Numbered from the stretch's first letter, positions 39,467 through 48,780 are shown. The stretch is 64,000 bases of DNA from a bacterium (GCA_905221195.1 CAJNCF010000007.1:49015-113014); one strand, 5' to 3'. Numbers and translations: made by a program. The notes: a model not told the origin generated them from the sequence alone.

Positions 39467-39640
39467 TTTCTATACTTTAGAGGTCGTTCTATTCTTCAAG
39501 CTATTTCGTGAAATATGGGTATCCTCAGATTGGCATTTTGTCGTCAAACCTATCCAGAGAGTGACTGTGCCCACAGACCCAAAGAACTGCTTTTAGTCTA
39601 GAAATTTTATGTGATTTTTATCAGCTCTTATGGATGAATA
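39467..39640 (+). pseudogene. Remnant of a cytidylyltransferase gene
   Basis: The stretch aligns with 44283-44560 of the intact cytidylyltransferase. Near-identical blocks include TATACT-TAGAGGTCG, GTGAAATATGGGTATCCTCA, GTCGTCAA-CCTATCCAGA and CTGTGCCCACAGACC. Gaps and substitutions leave no open frame, and the first roughly 100 bases of the gene and its promoter are missing. It is a decayed second copy lying between the two adhesin genes. Confidence 0.85.
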
Positions 39641-39653
39641 TGAGATATATTAT

Positions 39654-39683
39654 TTGTGTTAAGAGGTTTAAAAATGTTATAAT
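39654..39683 (+). promoter_or_regulatory. Promoter of adhesin copy 2
   Basis: TTGTGT (39654-39659) and TATAAT (39678-39683) are separated by 18 bases, with TGT just before TATAAT as an extended -10. The leader up to the ATG then matches that of copy 1 almost exactly from TTTTAGGAGAATAG. Confidence 0.7.
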
Positions 39684-39770
39684 AGAACGTATGTTTTTTT
39701 GTTTCATATAGTTTTTGAGTTAGATATATTAAAATATAAAAATAAAGATGTTTTAGGAGAATAGTATTTT

Positions 39771-42700
39771 ATGTTTCATAATAAACAAGAAAAATTTTCC
39801 CTGCGTAAATACAAAGATGGACGAACAGATTCTAAACTTATTGGGGCAACAATTTTAGCGACAGGTGTGGCCTTATCCGTTGGTGCAAGTCCAGTATTTG
39901 CAGCTGTTTCATCAAACGGTACAGACACAGCAACAGTAGTAAGCGATACTTCAAAAGTAGCCTCTACATCAGCTACAACATTCACAGATGATACAAGTTC
40001 TAAAACTGTAAAAGTAGATGCAGTATTAGGAAAAGATGTAGCTGAACCAACAAAAGCGAATCAAAACACAGGTGATTCGGACGGTAATGACACAGTAACC
40101 TTCAAAACAGAAGCAACTGTAAATTATAAACTTGAATCTGATAAATCTGAATTAATTCCAACAGAAACCGTAAAAGTAGGAGAAGGAACAGTAACAACTC
40201 CTTATGATAAAAAAGGAATTGCCTATGATACTGATGGTAAAGACTATCGCGAATCAACAGTAGCGAAAACAGGAAATGCTGTTACAGAAGCGACTGGTAA
40301 GAAAGAAACAGTAGAAGCAAATAATAAGGTTTATGAATATGTTCGTTCTGAAGTAGAAGGTGCTGATAAAGCAACTTACGATAAAACAAACTTCAACAAC
40401 ATCGAAGCAAGAGTTTCTCCAGAAGGAATGCACAATAAACTAGGAGAAATCGACTATACAAAAACAACAGGAAAAGTTTACCTAGTTGAAGAAACTGCCG
40501 ATGGACAATACGGGAAATTCGTAGAAGCTAACGGAGTATCTAGCGATGAAGACGCAGTAGCTAAATGGAAAGCTGGTCAAGCAGAAGCAAAAGACTTTAC
40601 GAAAGAGAATGTAACCCTTCAAGAAGGCGATACAATTCTTGTGATGGATAAGGATACGTATGCTGTAGGAACTAATAAGAAGAAGACGATAACTAAAAAA
40701 GGAGTGGCTTCTTATGAACTAGAGATGCCAGAAGAGGAATCCTATGAGCGAAAATATGATAAAGGTCCAACGTATGCAATTGAAGAACATAGATATGATC
40801 AATTCAATAATTTAAATAATTTTGTAAAACCAGGTCCAGATGGAAAATTTGGAACGGCAGATGATGTTGTTGCAACAATATCAAATAATCCGACGTATAC
40901 TCTGTATTCATTTTCTAGCGCCTATAATGGAGTTAAGGTATTCGATGCAGAACATGGGGGAGAGTGGAACCCTGGAACTGTAGATAAGATTAAAAATCCT
41001 ACTTTGAATGATTACTTTAAAAAATACGGGGATGCAAACTATCAAGTATTAGATTACCTTGAGAAAAAAGCAACAAGCCAAGATGATAAGGTTAAGGTAC
41101 AAGCAGCTAGAGTAAAACTTGATGCACATTTTGCTAGTATAGAAAAGAAAGTTAATGATGGAACGCTTGATTTTGGATTATTCGGTAATACACTAGTTTC
41201 ACATGTTGCTCCTTGGCATTGGGATATAGATTATGAATTAGGTGGAAACACGTTATCTTCAATTCTTAACGGATTAACAGTTACAGAAAATAGTGTAACT
41301 GAAGAGGATGTAGACTCTCCGTCTCCTAAACGTAAAGTCATCAAACGTACAGCAGTATATAAATATGTTTCTCATTGGTTTTACGCAACGCTTGAAGTTA
41401 AAGCTAATATAGAAACAACGACGACTAAAGTTTACAATGAAAGACCTGATATTCAATTAATGACAGAAGAGTCATCTGAAACAAACTCAGAAACAGTCGT
41501 AGCTAAAGGGGCTGTTAAAATAGCTGCTGATGGTAGTGTAACAGTATCTGGTGATCCGGTTGTATCAGATGATTTTAACACTGCTGCAAGACAATTAACG
41601 TCAGGAACTCACGCAGGAAAATATATCATTACTGAAAACTTGGGGACAAGAACTCAAACAACAGAAACAAATACAACTACCTACACTACAAAAGAAGTTA
41701 TCACACCAATCCGTGCTTACAAAGTAATGAGTGAAGCAAAACCAGTCGTAACTCATTACTATACAGAAAAAATCACAAAAGAAGAAGCAGGAGAAGCAAC
41801 AGCTTCTAAACAAGGCAGCGTAGTTATCAAGTATGTCACAACTGATGGGAAACAATTAAAATCAGAAACTGATAAAGACAATGTAACGCTTGAAACGAAA
41901 ACTATCGTAAGCTTGTACTCAGGTGAAACAAAAGTTGGTGAACGTACGGATATTGCTACTGTAGAACAAAACTACGACACAAATCCAAAACAATATCCAA
42001 CTTTAGTAGATGCTGATACTGGATTCACATATGAGTATGTAGGTTTAAAACAAGGCTCTCCAGCAGCTAGTGGTAAAGTAGTGGAAGGAACAACAGAAGT
42101 TGTTTACGAATACCGTCTAGTAAGTGAAGAAGAAACAACACCATCTAAAGTCGTTGAGACTAAAGGTTCAGTTGTTGTTAAGTTCGTTGATGTTAATGGT
42201 AATGAAATCAAAAATGCTGAAAATGTAGTAACAGATGCCGTTGTGAAAACAACGAAGACTTATGCTACTAAGTCAGGAGATGTAGTTCTATCAACTCGTG
42301 ATGAGGTTACAAATCACGATGTAGATTACAGTACTGAAAGCAATAGAGTACAAACAATCATCACAGCCGATGGTAAGAAGTACAGCTTCTATCGCGTATT
42401 ACCAGTAGATACTAAATTCAACAACGTAACAGAAGAAACTGGTAAGGTAAAAGAAGGAACAACAACGGTTGTTTATCAATACGATGAAATCATCCCAGTT
42501 GATCCAACTAAACCTAATGAAGGGGATAATAATCCTCCAAAACCAGAGGATAAGATTCCTAACGATCCACAAAACCGTTCATACAAAGATTTAGGTCTCT
42601 TAAAAGAGGTGAAACGTAATATTACTTACGTTTACGAAAATGGACCAAAAGCTGGACAAGAGGCATCTACTCCTGTTAATCAAAAAGCACGCTTCACAAG

Positions 42701-43694
42701 AACTGGGGAAATTAACAGTAGAACTGGTGAAGTGACGTACACAAGCGAATGGACTAAAGAACAAAAACTTGCTGAAGTAGTATCACCAAAAATCGATAAA
42801 TACTCTGTAGACAAAGAAAAAGTAGCAGAATTACCAGTAACACACGAATCAACTGACAGTAGCGAAATTGTTAAATACCGTGAAAATCCTGACGTTATCG
42901 AACACGATGCAGCTAAAGATAAAAAAGGAACGGTAATTGTTAAATTCGTTGATGAGCAAGGTCAAGAAATCAAGACAGCAGTAACTGTAAAAGAAAATGT
43001 CCTTGTAGCGAAAGCAACAACAAAAGTTTATGCTGATCGTGATGCTGAAACAATCTACACAGCAACAAATGAAGAGTATAATACTGAGTCAAGTCGCCAA
43101 GATACAATTGAATTTAACGGTAAGAGATATATTTATCAACGTGTATTACCAGTATCAACAACTTTAGGAAACTCAGATAAAGAATCAGGCACAGTTCCAG
43201 AAGGAACAACAACGGTTATTTATCAATACGCAGAAGAAGTAGATCCATTTATTCCGCCATTCCCACCAACAGTAGAAGTACCTGAATATGATGGAGGGGC
43301 TACGCCGTTAGACCCACCAACGATAGATAAACCAGAATATGAAGGTGGAGTGGTTCCATTAGATCCTCCAGTTGTGGAAATTCCAGAGTTGAAGATTCCT
43401 GAAGAGCCAAAATCGGAACCAAAACCTGAGCCTAAGCCAGAGCCAAAACCAGAGCCGACTCCAACTCCAACACCTACTCCTCAACAAAACGAAGATCCGG
43501 AAACACCTAAAGTTCCGAATAACTCAGTTCCATCAACTTACTATTCTGGTGGGAATACTTATCCAGCTCCATCAAGGGATGTATCTCAATTGCCAAATAC
43601 TGGTACTGAGTCAAATGCAGCCTTAGCAGCATTTGGATTTGTTGGAATTTTTAGTGGATTAAGTCTTGTTCTACGCAAGAAGGATAGTGAATAG
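39771..43694 (+). CDS. LPXTG-anchored surface protein with MucBP domains (copy 2)
   Basis: This 1307-residue paralogue of copy 1 has the same YSIRK-like signal, N-terminal region (to about residue 300) and C-terminal anchor (LPNTG plus GLSLVLRKKDSE). Its central region (about 300-600) is different in sequence but includes GPDGKFGTADDV, a Ca-site-like loop at the same place as NFGTSDDG in copy 1. MucBP-like units lie at about 680-790, 805-910 and 1045-1150. An extra Mub-like domain (about 930-1040) lies between the last two, followed by Pro-rich repeats. It has its own promoter and terminator. The two copies look like a duplication with exchange in the middle. Confidence 0.86.
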   Translation: MFHNKQEKFSLRKYKDGRTDSKLIGATILATGVALSVGASPVFAAVSSNGTDTATVVSDTSKVASTSATTFTDDTSSKTVKVDAVLGKDVAEPTKANQNTGDSDGNDTVTFKTEATVNYKLESDKSELIPTETVKVGEGTVTTPYDKKGIAYDTDGKDYRESTVAKTGNAVTEATGKKETVEANNKVYEYVRSEVEGADKATYDKTNFNNIEARVSPEGMHNKLGEIDYTKTTGKVYLVEETADGQYGKFVEANGVSSDEDAVAKWKAGQAEAKDFTKENVTLQEGDTILVMDKDTYAVGTNKKKTITKKGVASYELEMPEEESYERKYDKGPTYAIEEHRYDQFNNLNNFVKPGPDGKFGTADDVVATISNNPTYTLYSFSSAYNGVKVFDAEHGGEWNPGTVDKIKNPTLNDYFKKYGDANYQVLDYLEKKATSQDDKVKVQAARVKLDAHFASIEKKVNDGTLDFGLFGNTLVSHVAPWHWDIDYELGGNTLSSILNGLTVTENSVTEEDVDSPSPKRKVIKRTAVYKYVSHWFYATLEVKANIETTTTKVYNERPDIQLMTEESSETNSETVVAKGAVKIAADGSVTVSGDPVVSDDFNTAARQLTSGTHAGKYIITENLGTRTQTTETNTTTYTTKEVITPIRAYKVMSEAKPVVTHYYTEKITKEEAGEATASKQGSVVIKYVTTDGKQLKSETDKDNVTLETKTIVSLYSGETKVGERTDIATVEQNYDTNPKQYPTLVDADTGFTYEYVGLKQGSPAASGKVVEGTTEVVYEYRLVSEEETTPSKVVETKGSVVVKFVDVNGNEIKNAENVVTDAVVKTTKTYATKSGDVVLSTRDEVTNHDVDYSTESNRVQTIITADGKKYSFYRVLPVDTKFNNVTEETGKVKEGTTTVVYQYDEIIPVDPTKPNEGDNNPPKPEDKIPNDPQNRSYKDLGLLKEVKRNITYVYENGPKAGQEASTPVNQKARFTRTGEINSRTGEVTYTSEWTKEQKLAEVVSPKIDKYSVDKEKVAELPVTHESTDSSEIVKYRENPDVIEHDAAKDKKGTVIVKFVDEQGQEIKTAVTVKENVLVAKATTKVYADRDAETIYTATNEEYNTESSRQDTIEFNGKRYIYQRVLPVSTTLGNSDKESGTVPEGTTTVIYQYAEEVDPFIPPFPPTVEVPEYDGGATPLDPPTIDKPEYEGGVVPLDPPVVEIPELKIPEEPKSEPKPEPKPEPKPEPTPTPTPTPQQNEDPETPKVPNNSVPSTYYSGGNTYPAPSRDVSQLPNTGTESNAALAAFGFVGIFSGLSLVLRKKDSE

Positions 43695-43762
43695 TATTTG
43701 CTCAAAATATTGATGAATTCAGTCTTTTTATCAACTGTAGTCGGTTGATGTAAGCTAAAAAT

Positions 43763-43793
43763 GGAGAGGACAATCGCTGTCTTCTCCATTTTT
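43763..43793 (+). terminator. Terminator after adhesin copy 2
   Basis: The hairpin GGAGAGGACA/TGTCTTCTCC with T-tail is the same as after copy 1. A BOX element begins eight bases further on. Confidence 0.92.
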
Positions 43794-43800
43794 ATGTTAA

Positions 43801-44037
43801 TACTCTTCGAAAATCTCTTCAAACCACGTCAGCGTCGCCTTGTCGTACATATGTTACTGACTCCGTCAGTTTCATCTACAACCTCAAAATCATGTTTTGA
43901 GCTGACTTCGTCAGTCTATCCACAACCTCAAAACAGTGTTTTGAGCTGACTTCGTCAGTTCTATCCACAACCTCAAAGCTGTACTTTGAGCAGTCTGTGT
44001 CTAGCTTCCTAGTTTGCTCTTTGATTTTCATTGAGTA
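43801..44037 (+). repeat. BOX element, boxA + about three boxB + boxC
   Basis: The element starts TACTCTTCGAAAATC and ends GATTTTCATTGAGTA. boxA (core CGTCAGCGTCGCCTTG) is followed by roughly three 45-base boxB units sharing GACTTCGTCAG and CAACCTCAAA, then boxC. TAA flanks it on both sides (43798-43800, 44038-44040). The duplicated locus at 39421-39431 reads ATGTTAAGAGGGATAAAA without the BOX, giving an empty site. Confidence 0.92.
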
Positions 44038-44097
44038 TAAGAGGGATAAAATAAAAGGACTTGTGCTTGATGAGATTGTCAGTATTTTCTGATTTGG

Positions 44098-44106
44098 TGT
44101 TATAAT
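44098..44106 (+). promoter_or_regulatory. Extended -10 of cytidylyltransferase gene
   Basis: TGTTATAAT is a perfect extended -10. TTGTCA lies 19 bases further upstream (44076-44081). Confidence 0.65.
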
Positions 44107-44178
44107 AAGGTAATTGAAAAGTGTTGCCAATCATATCATTACTCTATCCGTTTTTTATCTTATTTCTAGGAAGGTTAT

Positions 44179-44883
44179 ATGAAAGAAAAATCTAAACCGA
44201 TAGCCATTATTCTGATTCGTTCTGGATCTCGAGGCTTAGTGGATAAAAATATTAAACTACTTGCAGGCAAACCCTTAGTTTTCTATACTATAGAGGTCGC
44301 TTTAGCATCTAAGTTATTTAGTGAAATATGGGTATCCTCAGATTCTCCTGCCTATCTGGAACTCTGTCGTCAAGCCTATCCAGAAATTTGCTGTGCCCAC
44401 AGACCAAAAGAACTGGCCTTGTCAACAACCTCTAGTTTAGAAACTTTATCCGATTTTTTACAACCCTTTGAAGAGGATCAGGTATTCGTTAATTTACAGG
44501 TGACTTCACCGTTGAGAGAGGTAAGTCACCTTATCGAATCCTATCAGCTCTACTGCCAGTCTGGGGCAGATCATTTGATTTCCTGTGTCAAGGCAGACAA
44601 GAGTCGTAGTCTTTACTTGCAGTTGGAAGAGTCGCCATTTATCCGTCCGCCTCAAGTTTCCAAGCACTATGCTCGTCAGAAAGAGCCTATTTACTATTAT
44701 CCCAACGGAAGTATTTGGATCTCTCGTAAGGATCTTTACCTACGGGATGAGACCTTTTATACAGATAAGACAGTAGCTTATGAAATGCCAAAGCTCTATT
44801 CTTATGATATCGATGATGAGTTGGATTTTGAAGTCGTGGAGACTTTGTTGCAACATCACCACCTAGGTAAGGAAATAAGGTAA
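44179..44883 (+). CDS. Acylneuraminate (CMP-sialate-type) cytidylyltransferase
   Basis: This 234-residue enzyme activates a nonulosonic acid with CTP. Motifs: IRSGSRGLVDKNI (14-26; nucleotide-binding), HRPKELA (RPxxLA), NLQVTSPLR, YPNGSIWI and YDIDDELDFEVVE near the end, which holds the metal-binding Asp residues. It is in the NeuA/LegF group. No NeuB, NeuC or sialic acid transporter gene is in the window, so the substrate may be imported or made elsewhere. It would feed the GT52-like domain at 33106. RBS AGGAAGG precedes the ATG. A decayed second copy lies at 39467. Confidence 0.85.
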   Translation: MKEKSKPIAIILIRSGSRGLVDKNIKLLAGKPLVFYTIEVALASKLFSEIWVSSDSPAYLELCRQAYPEICCAHRPKELALSTTSSLETLSDFLQPFEEDQVFVNLQVTSPLREVSHLIESYQLYCQSGADHLISCVKADKSRSLYLQLEESPFIRPPQVSKHYARQKEPIYYYPNGSIWISRKDLYLRDETFYTDKTVAYEMPKLYSYDIDDELDFEVVETLLQHHHLGKEIR

Positions 44884-44973
44884 AATGCCTCATCGTTGCT
44901 AGAATAAACTTGCCTACAAAGATTGGGCATCCTATGAAGAGTTCGAGAATGAAACTAGTTTTCACGTTTTTTC

Positions 44974-45012
44974 TTGACTCTTTTTTTGGTTGTGATATAA
45001 TTAACCAGTAAA
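44974..45012 (+). promoter_or_regulatory. adcR promoter with AdcR zinc operator
   Basis: TTGACT (44974-44979), a 16-base spacer and TATAAT (44996-45001) form the promoter. TTAACCAGTAAA (45001-45012) matches the AdcR box TTAACYRGTTAA at all but one base and overlaps the -10/+1 region. Zn-AdcR should therefore repress its own operon. Confidence 0.85.
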
Positions 45013-45076
45013 TAAAATTTCAAAGAATAGTATTTTTCTCTTAAAAAAGAGAAGTCCAAAAGGAAAGGAGTAACAC

Positions 45077-45517
45077 ATGAGACAGCTAGCGAAGGATATC
45101 GATGCCTTTTTGAATGAGGTGATTTTGCAGGCAGAAAATCAGCATGAAATCCTAATAGGTCATTGCACTAGTGAGGTGGCCCTGACCAATACTCAGGAGC
45201 ACATTCTCATGCTTTTATCAGAAGAATCTTTAACAAATTCAGAATTGGCCCGTCGTCTCAATGTCAGTCAGGCGGCAGTTACCAAGGCCATTAAATCTTT
45301 GGTCAAGGAAGGGATGTTGGAAACATCTAAAGATCCTAAGGATGCGCGTGTGATTTTTTATCAGTTGACTGATTTGGCTCGTCCAATTGCTGAGGAGCAC
45401 CATCATCACCATGAGCATACACTTTTAACCTATGAAGAAGTGGCGACTCAGTTTACTCCAAATGAACAAAAAGTGATCCAGCGGTTTTTGACTGCTTTAG
45501 TAGGAGAAATCAAATAA
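45077..45517 (+). CDS. adcR: Zinc-dependent MarR-family repressor AdcR
   Basis: AdcR represses zinc uptake genes when zinc is high. It has 146 residues. The winged HTH is [28 protein letters not shown], followed by the wing [13 protein letters not shown]. The His cluster [10 protein letters not shown] (near 115-123) and N-terminal Glu/Cys residues (HEILIGHC) provide zinc ligands. RBS GGAAAGGAG precedes the ATG. Its stop overlaps the adcC start. It marks the right border of the accessory island. Confidence 0.95.
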   Translation: MRQLAKDIDAFLNEVILQAENQHEILIGHCTSEVALTNTQEHILMLLSEESLTNSELARRLNVSQAAVTKAIKSLVKEGMLETSKDPKDARVIFYQLTDLARPIAEEHHHHHEHTLLTYEEVATQFTPNEQKVIQRFLTALVGEIK

Positions 45518-46221
45518 TGAGATATATTACGGTAGAGGACTTATCCTTCTATTATGATAAGGAGCCCGTTCTTGAACATATCAATTATAGTGTTGATAGT
45601 GGGGAATTTGTTACCTTGACAGGGGAGAATGGGGCAGCTAAGACGACACTCATCAAGGCCAGTCTTGGAATTCTTCAGCCACGCATTGGCAAGGTGACCA
45701 TTTCAAAGACAAATACGCAGGGTAAGAAATTGAGAATAGCTTACCTTCCTCAACAGATTGCCAGTTTTAATGCAGGTTTTCCAAGTACGGTTTATGAATT
45801 TGTCAAGTCGGGTCGCTATCCACGAAAGGGTTGGTTCCGTCGCTTGAATGCTCATGATGAGGAGCATATCAAGGCTAGTCTAGACTCAGTTGGTATGTGG
45901 GAACACCGAGACAAACGCTTGGGTTCTCTTTCTGGGGGGCAAAAGCAGCGAGCGGTGATTGCGCGTATGTTTGCCTCTGACCCAGATGTGTTTATCCTAG
46001 ATGAGCCGACAACGGGGATGGATGCAGGAAGTAAAAATGAATTTTACGAACTCATGCACCACAGCGCTCATCATCATGGTAAGGCTGTTTTGATGATTAC
46101 CCATGACCCTGAAGAAGTTAAGGACTATGCGGACCGCAATATTCATCTAGTTCGTAACCAAGACTCGCCATGGCGTTGTTTCAACGTTCATGAGAATGAC
46201 CAGGAGGTGGGTCATGCTTAG
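45517..46221 (+). CDS. adcC: Zinc ABC transporter ATP-binding protein AdcC
   Basis: This ATPase drives AdcB-mediated zinc import. It has 234 residues. Walker A is GENGAAKTT, signature LSGGQKQR, Walker [13 protein letters not shown] and H-loop ITHD. The start overlaps the adcR stop (TAATG). The end overlaps adcB by eight bases, so all are coupled. Confidence 0.95.
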   Translation: MRYITVEDLSFYYDKEPVLEHINYSVDSGEFVTLTGENGAAKTTLIKASLGILQPRIGKVTISKTNTQGKKLRIAYLPQQIASFNAGFPSTVYEFVKSGRYPRKGWFRRLNAHDEEHIKASLDSVGMWEHRDKRLGSLSGGQKQRAVIARMFASDPDVFILDEPTTGMDAGSKNEFYELMHHSAHHHGKAVLMITHDPEEVKDYADRNIHLVRNQDSPWRCFNVHENDQEVGHA

Positions 46222-47020
46222 TTTATTATCTTATGACTTTATGCAACGTGCCTTTCTGGCGGTTATTGCTATGAGTCTTTTCTCGCCAGTTCTTGGAACC
46301 TTCCTTATCTTGCGTCGTCAGAGTTTGATGAGTGATACTCTCAGCCACGTCTCGCTTTCAGGTGTAGCTTTTGGTCTAGTTCTAGGGATTTCTCCGACTG
46401 TTTCTACGATTGCCATTGTCTTGATTGCGGCGGTCTTCCTAGAGTATCTCCGTACGGTTTACAAGAGCTTTATGGAAATCGGGACAGCGATCCTCATGTC
46501 GACAGGTCTGGCTGTTTCTCTGATTGTCATGAGCAAGGGTAAAAGCTCTAGTTCTATGAGTTTGGACCAGTATCTTTTTGGTTCAATCGTGACTATCAGC
46601 GAAGAGCAGGTCATTTCCCTATTTGTCATTGCGGCGGTTGTTTTGCTGTTGACCTTCCTCTTCCTTCGTCCAATGTATATCTTGACCTTTGATGAGGATA
46701 CGGCCTTTGTGGATGGCTTGCCAGTTCGTACCATGTCTATTCTTTTTAACATGGTGACAGGGGTGGCTATTGCTCTTATGATTCCTGCAGCAGGAGCTCT
46801 TTTGGTGTCGACCATCATGGTCTTGCCAGCTAGTATTGCCCTGCGTCTGGGGAAAAATTTTAAATCGGTTATGCTGCTTGCCAGTGCTATTGGATTTTTG
46901 GGAATGGTGGCAGGACTCTACATTTCCTACTATGCAGAAACACCTGCAAGTGCAAGTATTACCATTATTTTTGTAACTGTCTTTTTACTCATTAGTTTAG
47001 TAAGACGTTTTATCAAATAG
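46214..47020 (+). CDS. adcB: Zinc ABC transporter permease AdcB
   Basis: This is the membrane subunit of the zinc importer, 268 residues with about eight helices of the ABC-3/ZnuB family. I chose ATG 46214 because AGGAGGTGGGTC is immediately upstream; the longer frame from 46190 lies within adc[23 protein letters not shown] is the conserved segment after the first helices. [19 protein letters not shown] is the other family signature. Confidence 0.94.
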   Translation: MLSLLSYDFMQRAFLAVIAMSLFSPVLGTFLILRRQSLMSDTLSHVSLSGVAFGLVLGISPTVSTIAIVLIAAVFLEYLRTVYKSFMEIGTAILMSTGLAVSLIVMSKGKSSSSMSLDQYLFGSIVTISEEQVISLFVIAAVVLLLTFLFLRPMYILTFDEDTAFVDGLPVRTMSILFNMVTGVAIALMIPAAGALLVSTIMVLPASIALRLGKNFKSVMLLASAIGFLGMVAGLYISYYAETPASASITIIFVTVFLLISLVRRFIK

Positions 47021-47029
47021 GAGATCAAC

Positions 47030-48535
47030 ATGAAAAAAATTAGCTTATTGCTAGCCAGTCTATGTGCCTTGTTTTTAGTGGCTTGTTCCAATCAAAAGCA
47101 GGCAGATGGCAAACTAAATATCGTGACAACTTTTTACCCTGTCTATGAATTTACCAAGCAAGTCGCAGGAGATACTGCTAATGTAGAACTCCTTATCGGT
47201 GCTGGTACAGAACCCCATGAATACGAACCTTCTGCCAAGGCGGTTGCCAAAATCCAAGATGCAGATACCTTCGTTTATGAAAATGAAAACATGGAAACAT
47301 GGGTGCCTAAATTGCTAGATACTTTGGATAAGAAAAAGGTGAAAACCATCAAGGCGACAGGCGATATGTTGCTCTTACCAGGTGGTGAGGAAGAAGAGGG
47401 AGACCATGACCATGGAGAAGAAGGCCATCACCATGAGTTTGACCCCCATGTTTGGTTGTCACCAGTCCGTGCCATTAAACTAGTAGAGCACATCCGTGAT
47501 AGCTTGTCAGCAGATTATCCTGATAAAAAAGAGACCTTTGAAAAGAACGCAGCTGCCTATATCGAAAAATTGCAAGCCTTGGATAAGGCTTATGCAGAAG
47601 GCTTGTCTCAAGCTAAACAAAAGAGCTTTGTGACTCAGCACGCAGCCTTTAACTACCTTGCTTTGGACTATGGACTCAAACAAGTCGCAATCTCAGGTCT
47701 CTCTCCAGATGCAGAGCCATCAGCTGCTCGCTTGGCAGAATTGACAGAGTATGTCAAGAAAAATAAAATTGCCTATATCTACTTTGAAGAAAATGCCTCA
47801 CAGGCCCTTGCTAACACACTTTCAAAAGAGGCAGGTGTCAAAACAGATGTCCTCAATCCTTTAGAAAGTCTGACAGAAGAGGACACCAAGGCTGGAGAAA
47901 ATTACATCTCTATCATGGAGAAAAACCTCAAGGCTCTAAAACAAACAACAGACCAAGAAGGTCCAGCAATTGAGCCTGAAAAGGCAGAGGATACCAAGAC
48001 AGTTCAAAATGGTTACTTTGAGGATGCAGATGTCAAGGACCGCACCTTGAGTGACTATGTAGGTAACTGGCAATCAGTTTATCCTTTCCTTGAAGATGGT
48101 ACGTTTGACCAAGTCTTTGACTACAAGGCTAAGTTGACTGGTAAGATGACCCAGGCTGAATACAAGGCCTACTATACAAAAGGCTATCAGACAGATGTGA
48201 CTAAGATTAATATCACTGATAACACTATGGAATTTGTTCAAGGTGGACAAAGTAAGAAATACACCTACAAGTATGTCGGCAAGAAAACCTTAACTTACAA
48301 GAAAGGCAATCGTGGCGTGCGCTTCCTCTTTGAAGCTACAGATGCTGACGCTGGACAATTCAAATATGTTCAGTTTAGTGATCACAATATCGCCCCAGTT
48401 AAGGCAGAACATTTCCATATCTTCTTTGGAGGCATAAGCCAAGAAGCCCTCTTTGAAGAAATGGACAACTGGCCAACCTATTACCCAGATAACCTATCTG
48501 GACAAGAAATCGCCCAAGAAATGTTGGCGCATTGA
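47030..48535 (+). CDS. adcA: Zinc-binding lipoprotein AdcA (ZnuA-ZinT fusion)
   Basis: This surface lipoprotein captures zinc for AdcBC. It has 501 residues. The lipobox is LVACS. The ZnuA-like part (about 25-310) has the His-rich acidic loop GDHDHGEEGHHHEFDPHVW near 125-142. A ZinT-like domain forms the C-terminal 180 residues (DRTLSDYVGNWQSVYPFL ... HFHIFFGG). This two-domain layout is typical of streptococcal AdcA. It is nine bases after adcB and ends in a terminator. Confidence 0.96.
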   Translation: MKKISLLLASLCALFLVACSNQKQADGKLNIVTTFYPVYEFTKQVAGDTANVELLIGAGTEPHEYEPSAKAVAKIQDADTFVYENENMETWVPKLLDTLDKKKVKTIKATGDMLLLPGGEEEEGDHDHGEEGHHHEFDPHVWLSPVRAIKLVEHIRDSLSADYPDKKETFEKNAAAYIEKLQALDKAYAEGLSQAKQKSFVTQHAAFNYLALDYGLKQVAISGLSPDAEPSAARLAELTEYVKKNKIAYIYFEENASQALANTLSKEAGVKTDVLNPLESLTEEDTKAGENYISIMEKNLKALKQTTDQEGPAIEPEKAEDTKTVQNGYFEDADVKDRTLSDYVGNWQSVYPFLEDGTFDQVFDYKAKLTGKMTQAEYKAYYTKGYQTDVTKINITDNTMEFVQGGQSKKYTYKYVGKKTLTYKKGNRGVRFLFEATDADAGQFKYVQFSDHNIAPVKAEHFHIFFGGISQEALFEEMDNWPTYYPDNLSGQEIAQEMLAH

Positions 48536-48540
48536 TGAGA

Positions 48541-48573
48541 AATCGACTAGTTCATAAGAGCTGGTCGATTTTT
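48541..48573 (+). terminator. Terminator of the adc operon
   Basis: AATCGACTAG pairs with CTGGTCGATT (one G-T pair) and TTT follows. Confidence 0.9.
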
Positions 48574-48636
48574 GGATACTAGATGTCTAACTTCTCATTA
48601 TAGACCTTTCAGAACTTTAAACAATAAATAAAACTC

Positions 48637-48665
48637 TTGAAATCTTAGCGCTTGTGTGTTAGAAT
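48637..48665 (+). promoter_or_regulatory. Promoter of the antitoxin RNA
   Basis: TTGAAA (48637-48642), a 17-base spacer and TAGAAT (48660-48665). It would start a short RNA near 48672. Confidence 0.75.
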
Positions 48666-48671
48666 AAATTT

Positions 48672-48735
48672 AATGGGTAAGGTTCATTAGAACACCAAAT
48701 CCCTTAACTATTGCAGTAGTTAAGGGATTTTTTGA
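48672..48735 (+). ncRNA. Antisense antitoxin RNA (RNA II-type) of an Fst/par-like module
   Basis: A roughly 65-nt RNA is predicted, ending in a 14-bp perfect hairpin (AAATCCCTTAACTA/TAGTTAAGGGATTT, 48697-48730) and a T-run. It contains AAGGTTCATTAG (48679-48690). The same 12 bases occur at 48871-48882, where they are the complement of the toxin start region. The RNA can thus pair with the toxin translation start and with the shared terminator, as RNA II of pAD1 par does. Size and layout match that model. Confidence 0.75.
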
Positions 48736-48780
48736 CGTATCTTAACGATTTAACGGGTGTTGGTAGGCTAGTCATTCGGT

